From a virus, in IMG/VR virus record IMGVR_UViG_3300031687_000023, positions 1 through 48,930 of that record: a stretch of DNA of 48,930 nucleotides. One strand, 5' to 3'. Position numbers and translations under genes: made by a program. This document shows, piece after piece, positions 7,290 through 14,172 of this stretch. Numbering within the stretch: position 1 is the first letter of the stretch; the number at the start of each line of letters is the position of its first letter. Under the pieces are notes generated by a model, which saw only the letters and a list, made by a program, of their open reading frames with translations, was not told the DNA's origin and did no database searches.

Positions 7290-7305
7290 CCTAACCATCT
7301 TATTT
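7279..7305 (+). terminator. Weak terminator-like hairpin
   Basis: AGATGG (7279-7284) pairs with CCATCT (7295-7300) across an 11-nt loop and is followed by the T-rich TATTTT. It overlaps the end of the hydrolase gene and lies just before a TATAAT box. Short stem and long loop make it uncertain. Confidence 0.35.
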
Positions 7306-7316
7306 TAAGATATAAT
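7286..7316 (+). promoter_or_regulatory. Possible host sigma70 promoter
   Basis: A consensus -10 box TATAAT (7311-7316) is preceded by GTGACC (7286-7291), a 4/6 match to TTGACA but with a long 19-base spacer. It would read into the tiny membrane ORF at 7343. Directly after the -10 box comes GTGCTCC, the left arm and loop of the vRNAP-type hairpin, but without its right arm. Confidence 0.35.
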
Positions 7317-7342
7317 ATGTGCTCCAAAATTAGGGGTACATC

Positions 7343-7438
7343 ATGAACATCAATGAAGACGACTTTCCTGTGGAGTCTATTATGTATTTCACAGTAGGAG
7401 TATTACTATTAATACTAAAGAAAATAGCCGAGATGTAA
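7343..7438 (+). CDS. Tiny single-span membrane protein, 31 aa
   Basis: This ORF starts MNINEDDFPVES and continues with a hydrophobic stretch (MYFTVGVLLLIL) ending in KKIAEM. It has an AGGGG ribosome site 6-7 bases before the ATG. The acidic N terminus, one membrane span and basic tail fit a small inner-membrane phage peptide. The ORF is too short to be certain. Confidence 0.5.
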   Translation: MNINEDDFPVESIMYFTVGVLLLILKKIAEM

Positions 7439-7464
7439 GAACGGCTGAAGTGCTACAACGTACT

Positions 7465-7584
7465 ATGAAATATCTTATGCATTATTACACCTTGGAAGAA
7501 ATCCAAGATATATTGCATAGCGATACACTCGCCAACTACCATAGGATCATGTCTGATGGACACACCCAAGCTACTAACCGTTAA
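7465..7584 (+). CDS. Possible very small ORF, 39 aa
   Basis: The reading frame begins MKYLMHYYTLEEIQDIL and ends at 7584. It has no good ribosome site and overlaps the better-supported 58-aa gene at 7556. It fills an otherwise empty stretch between two small genes and its N terminus looks protein-like, so it is listed with low confidence. Confidence 0.25.
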   Translation: MKYLMHYYTLEEIQDILHSDTLANYHRIMSDGHTQATNR

Positions 7585-7732
7585 GCAGTACAATGAAATA
7601 TATTCAAAGTCACTAGAGGATCGTGAAGATGCTATAGGACGTAAAATGACTGCACGAGCTAAGATCGAGCAGTATAACTCTCATAAAGATATGCTCTTAT
7701 TAATAGAGCCCTACCCGTCATTGGCGTACTAA
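7556..7732 (+). CDS. Small helical hypothetical protein, 58 aa
   Basis: The protein starts MDTPKLLTVKQYNEIYSKS and ends EPYPSLAY. It is charged and helical, reminiscent of small phage regulatory or coiled-coil proteins, but I recognise no family. The start has AGGA about 9 bases upstream. The last 10 bases of the gene form the first unit of the direct-repeat array at 7723. Confidence 0.55.
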   Translation: MDTPKLLTVKQYNEIYSKSLEDREDAIGRKMTARAKIEQYNSHKDMLLLIEPYPSLAY

Positions 7733-7774
7733 AGGTGTGCTAAGCGTACAAACGGTGTACTAATGGCGTACTAA
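7723..7774 (+). repeat. Array of five phased ~10-bp direct repeats
   Basis: Units GGCGTACTAA (7723), GGTGTGCTAA (7734), AGCGTACAAA (7743), GGTGTACTAA (7754) and GGCGTACTAA (7765) follow each other with starts 9-11 bases apart, roughly one DNA helical turn. The consensus is GGYGTACTAA. Only the first unit overlaps a gene. The array lies about 95 bases before the DNA polymerase start, so binding sites for a phage regulator or replication initiator are plausible. Confidence 0.7.
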
Positions 7775-7817
7775 ACAGTTTACATGAGACCAGCCCTCTC
7801 CATGGGGTGTTCCTACA

Positions 7818-7850
7818 GGATTAGTCCACCTGCGGTCACAACGGACTACC
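7818..7850 (+). promoter_or_regulatory. Structured leader before the DNA polymerase gene
   Basis: TAGTCC (7822-7827) pairs with GGACTA (7843-7848), extended by GG (7818-7819) with CC (7849-7850) after a 2-base bulge. The stem-loop ends 17 bases before the polymerase ATG and just ahead of its GAGGT ribosome site, so it could modulate translation. The rest of 7775-7867 shows no gene that I trust. Confidence 0.4.
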
Positions 7851-7867
7851 TAATTTCTGAGGTAACT

Positions 7868-9364
7868 ATGAAGCACTTATACACAGACCCGGACAAGTTT
7901 CCGGAGGCTGCCCTGTTAATTAAGGGCACCGCATTCAAGTATACCGACATTAAGCAGCACTACGGAAACCCCTTAAAGGTATGTTTAAAGGCTCTTCCGC
8001 TAGAGTATAACTCCTTAGGGAAGGCTCCAGCTAAGATGATAAAGGAAGTGCTACCTGCACTTTTAGCAGATATAAATGCAGATGGTATTACTACTGTAAT
8101 CATCGCAGACTCTGCGTACTTTAAGGCTGCTACCCGTCAATCTAAGGCGGAACCACACTATGGTTACAGAATGCCTTGTACTGTTGAAGGTTTTGAGCAC
8201 ATGCATGTGTTCCTAACCGGTAACTACCAAGGGTTGTTCTATAACCCACGTATCCAAGACAAGATAGACCTAAGTTTAGCTGCTATTGCTGATCATCTAG
8301 CTGATAACTATCAACAGTTGGGTCAAGATGTTGTCAGATCGTCAACTTTTGTTCATACAATACCTGACATCACTAGCACTCTACTTATGCTACTTAAGTA
8401 TCCCTCACTTACATGTGACGTGGAGACCTATGGTCTAAGCATTGATGTGTCCCGTATTGGGACTATTGCATTTGCATGGAACCAGCATGAAGGTGTCACT
8501 ATAAATGTGAACCACATGATTAGTCGTAGTTCTGAAGAGAAGCTTCATATAGCTGACCTGATGCATAATTTCTTTGTAGAATTTAAGGGCAACCTTAAAT
8601 ATCATAATGCATCCTTCGATATTCGTTGTATTATTTATGACTTCTTCATGTATGAGGATCCTACGGACTTCGTTGCAATGATAGATGCCCTAGACATTAT
8701 GTTTAGGGATATTGATGACACAAAGTTAATCACTTATCTGGCTACGAATAATACTGCAGAGAATAAACTCTCCTTAAAGGAGAACGCATTCGAGTTTGCC
8801 GGCAACTACGCTCAGGAAGATATCCATGATATTAACTTGATCCAAAATGTAGATCTTATGAACTACAATTTAGTTGATTGCTTAAGCACGTGGTATGTAT
8901 TTAATAAGTACCACAAAACTATGGTGGATGAATTCCAGCTGGAATTTTATTCCAATATTTTTTTACCTTCACTGAAGAATATTACTCAAATGGAGTTAAC
9001 AGGCATGCCTATGGATATGCCTACGATCCAAGATGTTGAGTATGACCTGCAGGAAATCATGGACGAGCGTACATCTAGCTTGCTAGAGGAAGAGCTTGTT
9101 AAGGATTACCTATGGTTAGAGCAGAAGAAAGCGTTCATTAAAAAGAATGCGCTGCTCAAGAAGTTGTTTAAACCCCTAGACGACTTTAAGAGCAGCCTTA
9201 ACACCAATAGTCCTAAACAGCTTGGTAGCTTGCTCTACGACTTCCTTGGGTTACCTATATTGGATATTACTGATACTGGGCAACCAGCTACAGGCAAGAA
9301 GACAATTAAGAAGTTATATGACTCCTTGATTAACCAATATAATATAACTGAGGATGAGTTATGA
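7868..9364 (+). CDS. Family A DNA polymerase, N-terminal part (3'-5' exonuclease and thumb base)
   Basis: The proofreading exonuclease motifs are all present: Exo I CDVETYG (D184, E186), Exo II KYHNASFD, and Exo III YNLVDCLSTW. The first ~180 residues are a domain that I cannot assign. After the exonuclease comes the pre-thumb segment (MELTGMPMD, then NTNSPKQLGSLLYDFLGLP) and a TGKKTIKKL stretch typical of the lead-in to the pol domain. The polymerase catalytic motifs are missing here and are found at 9725. The start at 7868 has a GAGGT site 4-5 bases upstream, better than the longer 7784 start. The stop overlaps the next ATG (ATGA). Confidence 0.87.
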   Translation: MKHLYTDPDKFPEAALLIKGTAFKYTDIKQHYGNPLKVCLKALPLEYNSLGKAPAKMIKEVLPALLADINADGITTVIIADSAYFKAATRQSKAEPHYGYRMPCTVEGFEHMHVFLTGNYQGLFYNPRIQDKIDLSLAAIADHLADNYQQLGQDVVRSSTFVHTIPDITSTLLMLLKYPSLTCDVETYGLSIDVSRIGTIAFAWNQHEGVTINVNHMISRSSEEKLHIADLMHNFFVEFKGNLKYHNASFDIRCIIYDFFMYEDPTDFVAMIDALDIMFRDIDDTKLITYLATNNTAENKLSLKENAFEFAGNYAQEDIHDINLIQNVDLMNYNLVDCLSTWYVFNKYHKTMVDEFQLEFYSNIFLPSLKNITQMELTGMPMDMPTIQDVEYDLQEIMDERTSSLLEEELVKDYLWLEQKKAFIKKNALLKKLFKPLDDFKSSLNTNSPKQLGSLLYDFLGLPILDITDTGQPATGKKTIKKLYDSLINQYNITEDEL

Positions 9365-9753
9365 GCACATTTAAACTAAGAGACCTGGGTGAGAAGCTCA
9401 GGGTTGGTCTTGATAAGATCTCTCCTGGTACTGTAGGTATCAGCTGGAGTCTTGAGGACTATAATTTAAAAAGTAACTGTATTACAGGCGATTTAACCCT
9501 TCTAATGAAGGAAGAGGGTAGTACCCAGTATTTTAGTCGCATGAAAACAGTTCTACTACTTTCTGACCTTAATGTAGATATGCGTAGAATGCATTACGTA
9601 CCTGATGGTGCTGATTCAATACCGTTTGTGTCACAAATAATACTCAATACCCGTATATCTTTGGATGACTTTCCTGAGATAGCACTGTCTAATTATATTA
9701 AAGACGCACAGGAAACTTTAAATTATGAGTGGCGCATCGAAGATCAAGAATAG
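9361..9753 (+). CDS. Hypothetical protein encoded between the two polymerase parts, 130 aa
   Basis: The gene starts inside the stop of the exonuclease part (ATGA) and overlaps the pol-domain gene by 29 bases. The protein (MSTFKLRDLGEKLRVG) looks like a compact alpha/beta fold and is rather acidic. It has no homing-endonuclease, intein or intron-associated motif that I can see. It could be an inserted gene that divided the polymerase, or a linker or clamp subunit of a three-part enzyme. No homologue recognised. Confidence 0.72.
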   Translation: MSTFKLRDLGEKLRVGLDKISPGTVGISWSLEDYNLKSNCITGDLTLLMKEEGSTQYFSRMKTVLLLSDLNVDMRRMHYVPDGADSIPFVSQIILNTRISLDDFPEIALSNYIKDAQETLNYEWRIEDQE

Positions 9754-10840
9754 GGACGATGCTATTAAGGTAGCTAGAGTCCTTAAGTATTTAATAGAGA
9801 TAAATGAAGTTAGTAAATTATTAACTGCATTCATCCCTGCCTTCTTATTTAAAACCATACCTAAGATGGGTAGATGGTTCCTGCACGGTAACTTCCACCT
9901 AGGAGGTACCAAGTCAGGTCGTCTAAGCTCGTCTAAGATCAACTTACAACAGTTGCCCTCTACTGGTAGTAAGTACGCTAAAGCCATTAAAGGATGCTTC
10001 CAGGCTCCTGAAGGGTGGGTAATAGTAGGTGCTGACTTCTCTAGCCTAGAGGATAGGATATCTGCACTGACTACACGAGATCCAAACAAGCTAAAGGTTT
10101 ATACCGATGGGTATGACGGTCACTGTATGAGAGCATTCGCCTACTTCGGTAAGCAGATGCCTGACATTGTGGACACTGTTGAATCCATTAACTCAATTGA
10201 GACCATGTACGAAGCACTTAGGCAGAGATCTAAGGGCCCTACATTTGCTCTTACTTACCAGGGTACGTCACATACTTTAGTGAACAACCTAGGCTTCTCT
10301 AAGAAGGAAGCTAAAGAGATTGAGGACAACTATCATGAATTATATAAAATTTCAGATAATTGGGTACAGGATAAACTGCTTCTAGCGTCTAAGGAGGGCT
10401 ATGTGACGGGTGCTTTTGGTCTTCGACTAAGAACCCCACTATTAGCTAGAACCATCTTAAACACGAGGCATACGCCGTATGAGGCGCAAGCTGAAGGTCG
10501 TACCGCAGGTAATGCGTTAGGACAGTCTTATGGCCTGTTAAATAACAGGGCAGCTAATGAATTTATGGATAAGGTGCATGCATCTGACTACAGATACACC
10601 ATCTTACCCATAGCTCATATCCATGATGCTCAGTATTACATGGTTAAAGCTGACCCAGATTTGATCCACTGGTTAAACACGAACCTCGTGGAAAGTATGT
10701 CATGGCAGGACTTGCCGGAACTAAAACACGACACTGTTAAGCTTGGTGCAACCCTAGAAATATACTACCCTAGTATGGCTGATAAACTTACTATACCTAA
10801 TAACGCTACAAGGTCAGAAATAGTACATGCAGCTCTTTAA
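9725..10840 (+). CDS. Family A DNA polymerase, C-terminal palm/fingers part
   Basis: This 371-residue protein carries the pol domain: the KSGRLSSSKINLQQLPS segment, motif A GADFSSLEDR (D104), motif B RQRSKGPTFALTYQG (K170) and motif C HDAQYY (D301). The thumb helices (residues 10-45) directly continue where the 7868 protein stops. An AGGAAA site lies about 10 bases before its ATG. Both halves are in the same reading frame but 360 bases apart, with stops between them, so two separate polypeptides must assemble. All catalytic residues look intact, so the enzyme is probably active. Confidence 0.9.
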   Translation: MSGASKIKNRDDAIKVARVLKYLIEINEVSKLLTAFIPAFLFKTIPKMGRWFLHGNFHLGGTKSGRLSSSKINLQQLPSTGSKYAKAIKGCFQAPEGWVIVGADFSSLEDRISALTTRDPNKLKVYTDGYDGHCMRAFAYFGKQMPDIVDTVESINSIETMYEALRQRSKGPTFALTYQGTSHTLVNNLGFSKKEAKEIEDNYHELYKISDNWVQDKLLLASKEGYVTGAFGLRLRTPLLARTILNTRHTPYEAQAEGRTAGNALGQSYGLLNNRAANEFMDKVHASDYRYTILPIAHIHDAQYYMVKADPDLIHWLNTNLVESMSWQDLPELKHDTVKLGATLEIYYPSMADKLTIPNNATRSEIVHAAL

Positions 10841-10854
10841 AAATGCTAAAGTAT

Positions 10855-10878
10855 GTGTGCTCTCGTTGATGAGCATAC
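10855..10878 (+). promoter_or_regulatory. Hairpin after the polymerase gene
   Basis: GTGTGCTC (10855-10862) pairs with GAGCATAC (10871-10878) in an 8-bp stem with one G-U pair and an 8-nt loop. No T run follows, so it is not a standard terminator. It opens the 193-base non-coding gap 10841-11033. Confidence 0.45.
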
Positions 10879-10932
10879 CTACCAAGTAGAGTTAAAGAAT
10901 CAATAAGCCAGGGTTAGTGTTTTTCCCCATAG

Positions 10933-10965
10933 AGTTGTGGCCCCCGCAACTGGTGACAGAGGGGG
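10933..10965 (+). ncRNA. Possible H-type RNA pseudoknot in the non-coding gap
   Basis: In the RNA, AGUUG (10933-10937) can pair with CAACU (10947-10951), while CCCCC (10941-10945) can pair with GGGGG (10961-10965), giving two interleaved 5-bp stems. An alternative fold is an 8-bp hairpin, AGTTGTGG with CCGCAACT, with a CCC loop and one G-U pair. It lies upstream of hairpin site 3, so it would be in the 3' trailer of the polymerase transcript. Confidence 0.4.
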
Positions 10966-10999
10966 TATCCCAGTAATCAGACTATTAAACAAAATATAT

Positions 11000-11012
11000 T
11001 GTGCTCCGCACA
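11000..11012 (+). promoter_or_regulatory. Candidate N4-type vRNAP hairpin promoter, site 3
   Basis: TGTGC-TCC-GCACA forms a 5-bp stem with a TCC loop, sharing the GTGC-TCC-GCAC core with sites at 2296 and 6149. It lies in an AT-rich stretch 21 bases before the nuclease ATG at 11034 and would drive the block nuclease, primase, ATPase, SSB and RusA. Confidence 0.6.
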
Positions 11013-11033
11013 CTTCTATGAAGAGAACTATCT

Positions 11034-12008
11034 ATGTTAACAAATACAGCCAATTTGCCTATGAGCGTATCCCTATGGTTAGCCCATGATGATTATGATC
11101 ATTCAAGCGATCCATATAGCATTAGTGCTACCAGTCTATTAAAGCCAATTAAGAGCTTAGTACTGGGACGACGTGCCGCAGGTAACTCACAATCCGATGT
11201 AGCTGACCTAATTCCTAGCAGAATGGGTACTGCAATCCATACTGCAATAGAGAGCGCTTGGTTAAGCCCTGAGCTGCCTAAGCATCTACTCGAACTTGGT
11301 TACTCCCCTAGGGTAGTGAACAATATTGTGATTAACCCAACTAAAGAACAGCTGACTGATGATTCCGTACCCATCTATATGGAGCTACGTGGATTTAAGA
11401 AGGTTGGTAAGTACACTGTCTCAGGTAAGTTTGACTTCGTGTCAGGCGGTGTATTAGAAGACTTCAAGACTACAGGCACCTACGGATACATTAACCAATC
11501 CAACGCTGAGAAGTTCATTCAGCAGGGTAGTATCTATAAGTGGCTGCACCCGAACATCATCACTGAAGACTATATGTATATCCAATACATCTTCACTGAC
11601 TGGAGTGCTGCTAAGGCACGGTCTGACAAGAACTATCCAGCAAGTCGGATTGTTCCTCAGAAGTTCGTACTGAATTCCGTACAGGAGACAGAGGCATTTG
11701 TATCTGAGCGTATCAACCTGGTTGCTACCTTAGAGACTGCAGATGAATCTGAGATGCCTGATTGTACCCCTAAGGATTTATGGGAACGGGATCCTGTCTT
11801 TAAGTATTATAAAAATCCTAACAGTAGAGCTCGTTCTACTAAAAACTTCACTACATACTTTGAAGCCCATGATCGTCTTATGCAAGATGGATCTGTTGGT
11901 GTCGTTGTAGAGGTGAAGGGTGAAATCAAGTTTTGTGCTTATTGCCCTGCCGTTGACATATGTAAACAGGCTGCCGGCTATAAAGCTTCAGGTAGATTAA
12001 TAGTCTAA
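11034..12008 (+). CDS. PD-(D/E)XK exonuclease with Fe-S-type cysteines (RecB/Cas4-like)
   Basis: MGTAIHTAIE (H69) and GKFDFVSGG...LEDFKTT (about residues 130-148) form the PD-(D/E)XK active site, followed by a Gln/Tyr motif-IV-like helix (FIQQGSIYKWL). A Cys in PDCTPKDLW and the C-terminal CAYCPAVDIC give the four-cysteine pattern of Cas4/AddB-like iron-sulfur nucleases. Such enzymes degrade or process DNA ends during phage replication and recombination. It is the first gene after hairpin site 3 and is followed by the ATPase-primase gene after 11 bases. Confidence 0.85.
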   Translation: MLTNTANLPMSVSLWLAHDDYDHSSDPYSISATSLLKPIKSLVLGRRAAGNSQSDVADLIPSRMGTAIHTAIESAWLSPELPKHLLELGYSPRVVNNIVINPTKEQLTDDSVPIYMELRGFKKVGKYTVSGKFDFVSGGVLEDFKTTGTYGYINQSNAEKFIQQGSIYKWLHPNIITEDYMYIQYIFTDWSAAKARSDKNYPASRIVPQKFVLNSVQETEAFVSERINLVATLETADESEMPDCTPKDLWERDPVFKYYKNPNSRARSTKNFTTYFEAHDRLMQDGSVGVVVEVKGEIKFCAYCPAVDICKQAAGYKASGRLIV

Positions 12009-12019
12009 AAGAGGGAATT

Positions 12020-14170
12020 ATGAAAAGTTTTGAAGATATGGACTATTTTGTCCCGCAAGAGAAGTTGGTTAAGACCCTGGTTCAGAAGACCCAGAACAAT
12101 AACCCACTATTCTTCAGGATATTGACCGTCTACTATTTCTCTAAGATAGCTTCCATGATGCGTGTTAATTTAAAAACACTGCACCAGGGGACTATTCCGG
12201 TGAACACGTACGCTATAAATCTTAGTGTATCTGGATCAGGTAAGGGATTTAGTACCAACATTATTGAAGAGAATGTCATTCATTTGTTTAAGGAACGTTT
12301 CTTATCTGAAACATTTCCTACTCTTGCAAACCAGAGTATACGAAATGAGGCAATACGCAGAGCACCTCGGCATAACATCCCAGTTGATGAGATGGAAGAG
12401 AAGCTTACTAAGGAGTTTGAACTACTAGGGCCCCTACTCTTTAGTTTCGACTCAGGTACATCTCCTGCTATTAAGCAGATGCGCCACAAGCTTCTTATGT
12501 CGGGTGCTGGCAGTATTAACCTAGAGATTGATGAGATTGGCTCTAACCTAGTGCACAACACAGATGTATTGAATACATTCTTGGAATTGTACGACGTAGG
12601 TAAGATTAAGCCAAAGCTAATCAAGAACACTGCTGAGAATCTACGTAGTGAGGAGATTGATGGTAAGACCCCTACTAACATGATGCTCTACGGTACTCCC
12701 AGTAAGCTCATGAACGGTGGTAAGACTGAAGAAGAGTATATGTCTATGCTCGACACAGGCTACGCTAGACGTTGTTTGTTTGGTTACTCTACCAAGGTTC
12801 ATACTGACATCAATGTCTCTCCAGAAGACCTGTTTGACATGCTAACGGACACTTCTGCAGACACGGTACTAGATGATCTAGCTATCAGTATGCATAAGTT
12901 GGCTGATCCTATTAATTTTAATAGTGAGTTAGCTCTTCTTAAACCAGAATCTCTAATTCTTCTAGAGTATAAGCAGATGTGCGAGACACGTGCTCGTAAT
13001 ATGCGTGAGTTTGAGGAGATCCAAAAAGCAGAGATGAGCCATAGGTACTTCAAGGCGTTAAAACTAGCAGGTGCTTATGCATTTATAGATAGTAGCGCCA
13101 TTGTGACCTCCGCTCACTTATACAGTGCGTTTAAGCTTGTTGAGGACTCTGGTGAGGCATTCGGTAGAATGTTGAACAGACCTCGTACGCATGAGCGTGT
13201 GGCTATCTACTTAGCTGATGTTCGTAAAGAAGTGACCCATGTGGATCTTATGGAGGACTTACCTTTCTTTAGAGGAGGTGCAGCCCATCGTAAGGACATC
13301 ATGACCCAAGCTATTGCATGGGGATACCGTAATAACATTGTTATACGTACTTCCTATTCAGACAGCATTGAGTTCTTTAAGGGTGAGACTATGGACGAGT
13401 CGGACATGCAGAATCTGCGTATCTCGTACTCTACAGACATAGTTAATAACTTTGAGCCTGAATACGCTCCATGGGATCAGTTACATAATTTGGTTAGTGC
13501 TCCTGACTTCCATTATGCAGCTCATCACTTTGAGGACAAGTACCGGACATCTGACAAGGCAATACCTGGGTTTAACCTAGTTATTCTTGATGTAGATGAA
13601 GGTACCTCGTTGAAGCAGGCTAAGATGTTGCTTAAGGACTATAAGGCATTCTTTGCTACGACTAAGCGTCATACTGCAGAACATAATCGCTTTAGAATTA
13701 TTATGCCTTTAACTCACAATGTGAAGTTGAATACGGCATTGTACTCTAAGTTCATGACTAACCTGTTTGAATGGCTTCCATTTGAAACTGATAGATCCAC
13801 CAAGGACATCGCACGTAAGTGGGAATCGTTCCCAGGTGAGTACTCTTACCAAGAAGGTAAGATGCTGGATGCTTTAATGTTTATCCCTGATACAAATAAG
13901 CAGGCAGAACAGCATCAGAAGATCATGGATCATGCTTCGCTATCTAACCTAGAGCGTTGGCTACTACTTAACGCTGGTGTGGGTAGCAGGTCTAATACAT
14001 TAATTAAATACACGTACGTCTTAGTGGACGGTGGCTACACAGTTGAAGCTATCCGTAATTCTGTAATCTCCTTTAACCAGAAGATGAAGAACCCATTACC
14101 TCAGGAAGAACTTGAGAAGACTGTACTAACCACAGCTATGTCAGCTGTAACTAAACGAGACTCGGAGTAA
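12020..14170 (+). CDS. ATPase-primase fusion (N-terminal P-loop, C-terminal AEP-like primase)
   Basis: Residues 71-78, SGSGKGFS, form a P-loop in a domain resembling DUF3987-type phage ATPases, with LEIDEIG as a probable Walker B. Residues about 515-575 look like an archaeo-eukaryotic-type primase: the ILDVDEG strand (D524, D526), then TTKRHTAEHNRFRIIMPL. A C-terminal helical region (SNLERWLLLNAG to KTVLTTAM) resembles the helix bundle of phage primases. The role would be primer synthesis and possibly unwinding at the fork. The domain order is reversed relative to the usual primase-then-helicase arrangement. N4 has a primase of similar position. Catalysis is inferred from motifs. Confidence 0.75.
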   Translation: MKSFEDMDYFVPQEKLVKTLVQKTQNNNPLFFRILTVYYFSKIASMMRVNLKTLHQGTIPVNTYAINLSVSGSGKGFSTNIIEENVIHLFKERFLSETFPTLANQSIRNEAIRRAPRHNIPVDEMEEKLTKEFELLGPLLFSFDSGTSPAIKQMRHKLLMSGAGSINLEIDEIGSNLVHNTDVLNTFLELYDVGKIKPKLIKNTAENLRSEEIDGKTPTNMMLYGTPSKLMNGGKTEEEYMSMLDTGYARRCLFGYSTKVHTDINVSPEDLFDMLTDTSADTVLDDLAISMHKLADPINFNSELALLKPESLILLEYKQMCETRARNMREFEEIQKAEMSHRYFKALKLAGAYAFIDSSAIVTSAHLYSAFKLVEDSGEAFGRMLNRPRTHERVAIYLADVRKEVTHVDLMEDLPFFRGGAAHRKDIMTQAIAWGYRNNIVIRTSYSDSIEFFKGETMDESDMQNLRISYSTDIVNNFEPEYAPWDQLHNLVSAPDFHYAAHHFEDKYRTSDKAIPGFNLVILDVDEGTSLKQAKMLLKDYKAFFATTKRHTAEHNRFRIIMPLTHNVKLNTALYSKFMTNLFEWLPFETDRSTKDIARKWESFPGEYSYQEGKMLDALMFIPDTNKQAEQHQKIMDHASLSNLERWLLLNAGVGSRSNTLIKYTYVLVDGGYTVEAIRNSVISFNQKMKNPLPQEELEKTVLTTAMSAVTKRDSE

Positions 14171-14172
14171 CT

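Noticed and set aside
7723-7774. Direct repeats considered as a CRISPR array
   Set aside because: Units are about 10 bases long with no spacers of constant size and no cas genes; they are simple phased repeats.
9361-9753. Group I intron or intein interrupting the DNA polymerase
   Set aside because: The gap is almost completely filled by an ORF with its own start and stop, coupled to both neighbours; no intein splice residues and no room for an intron core.
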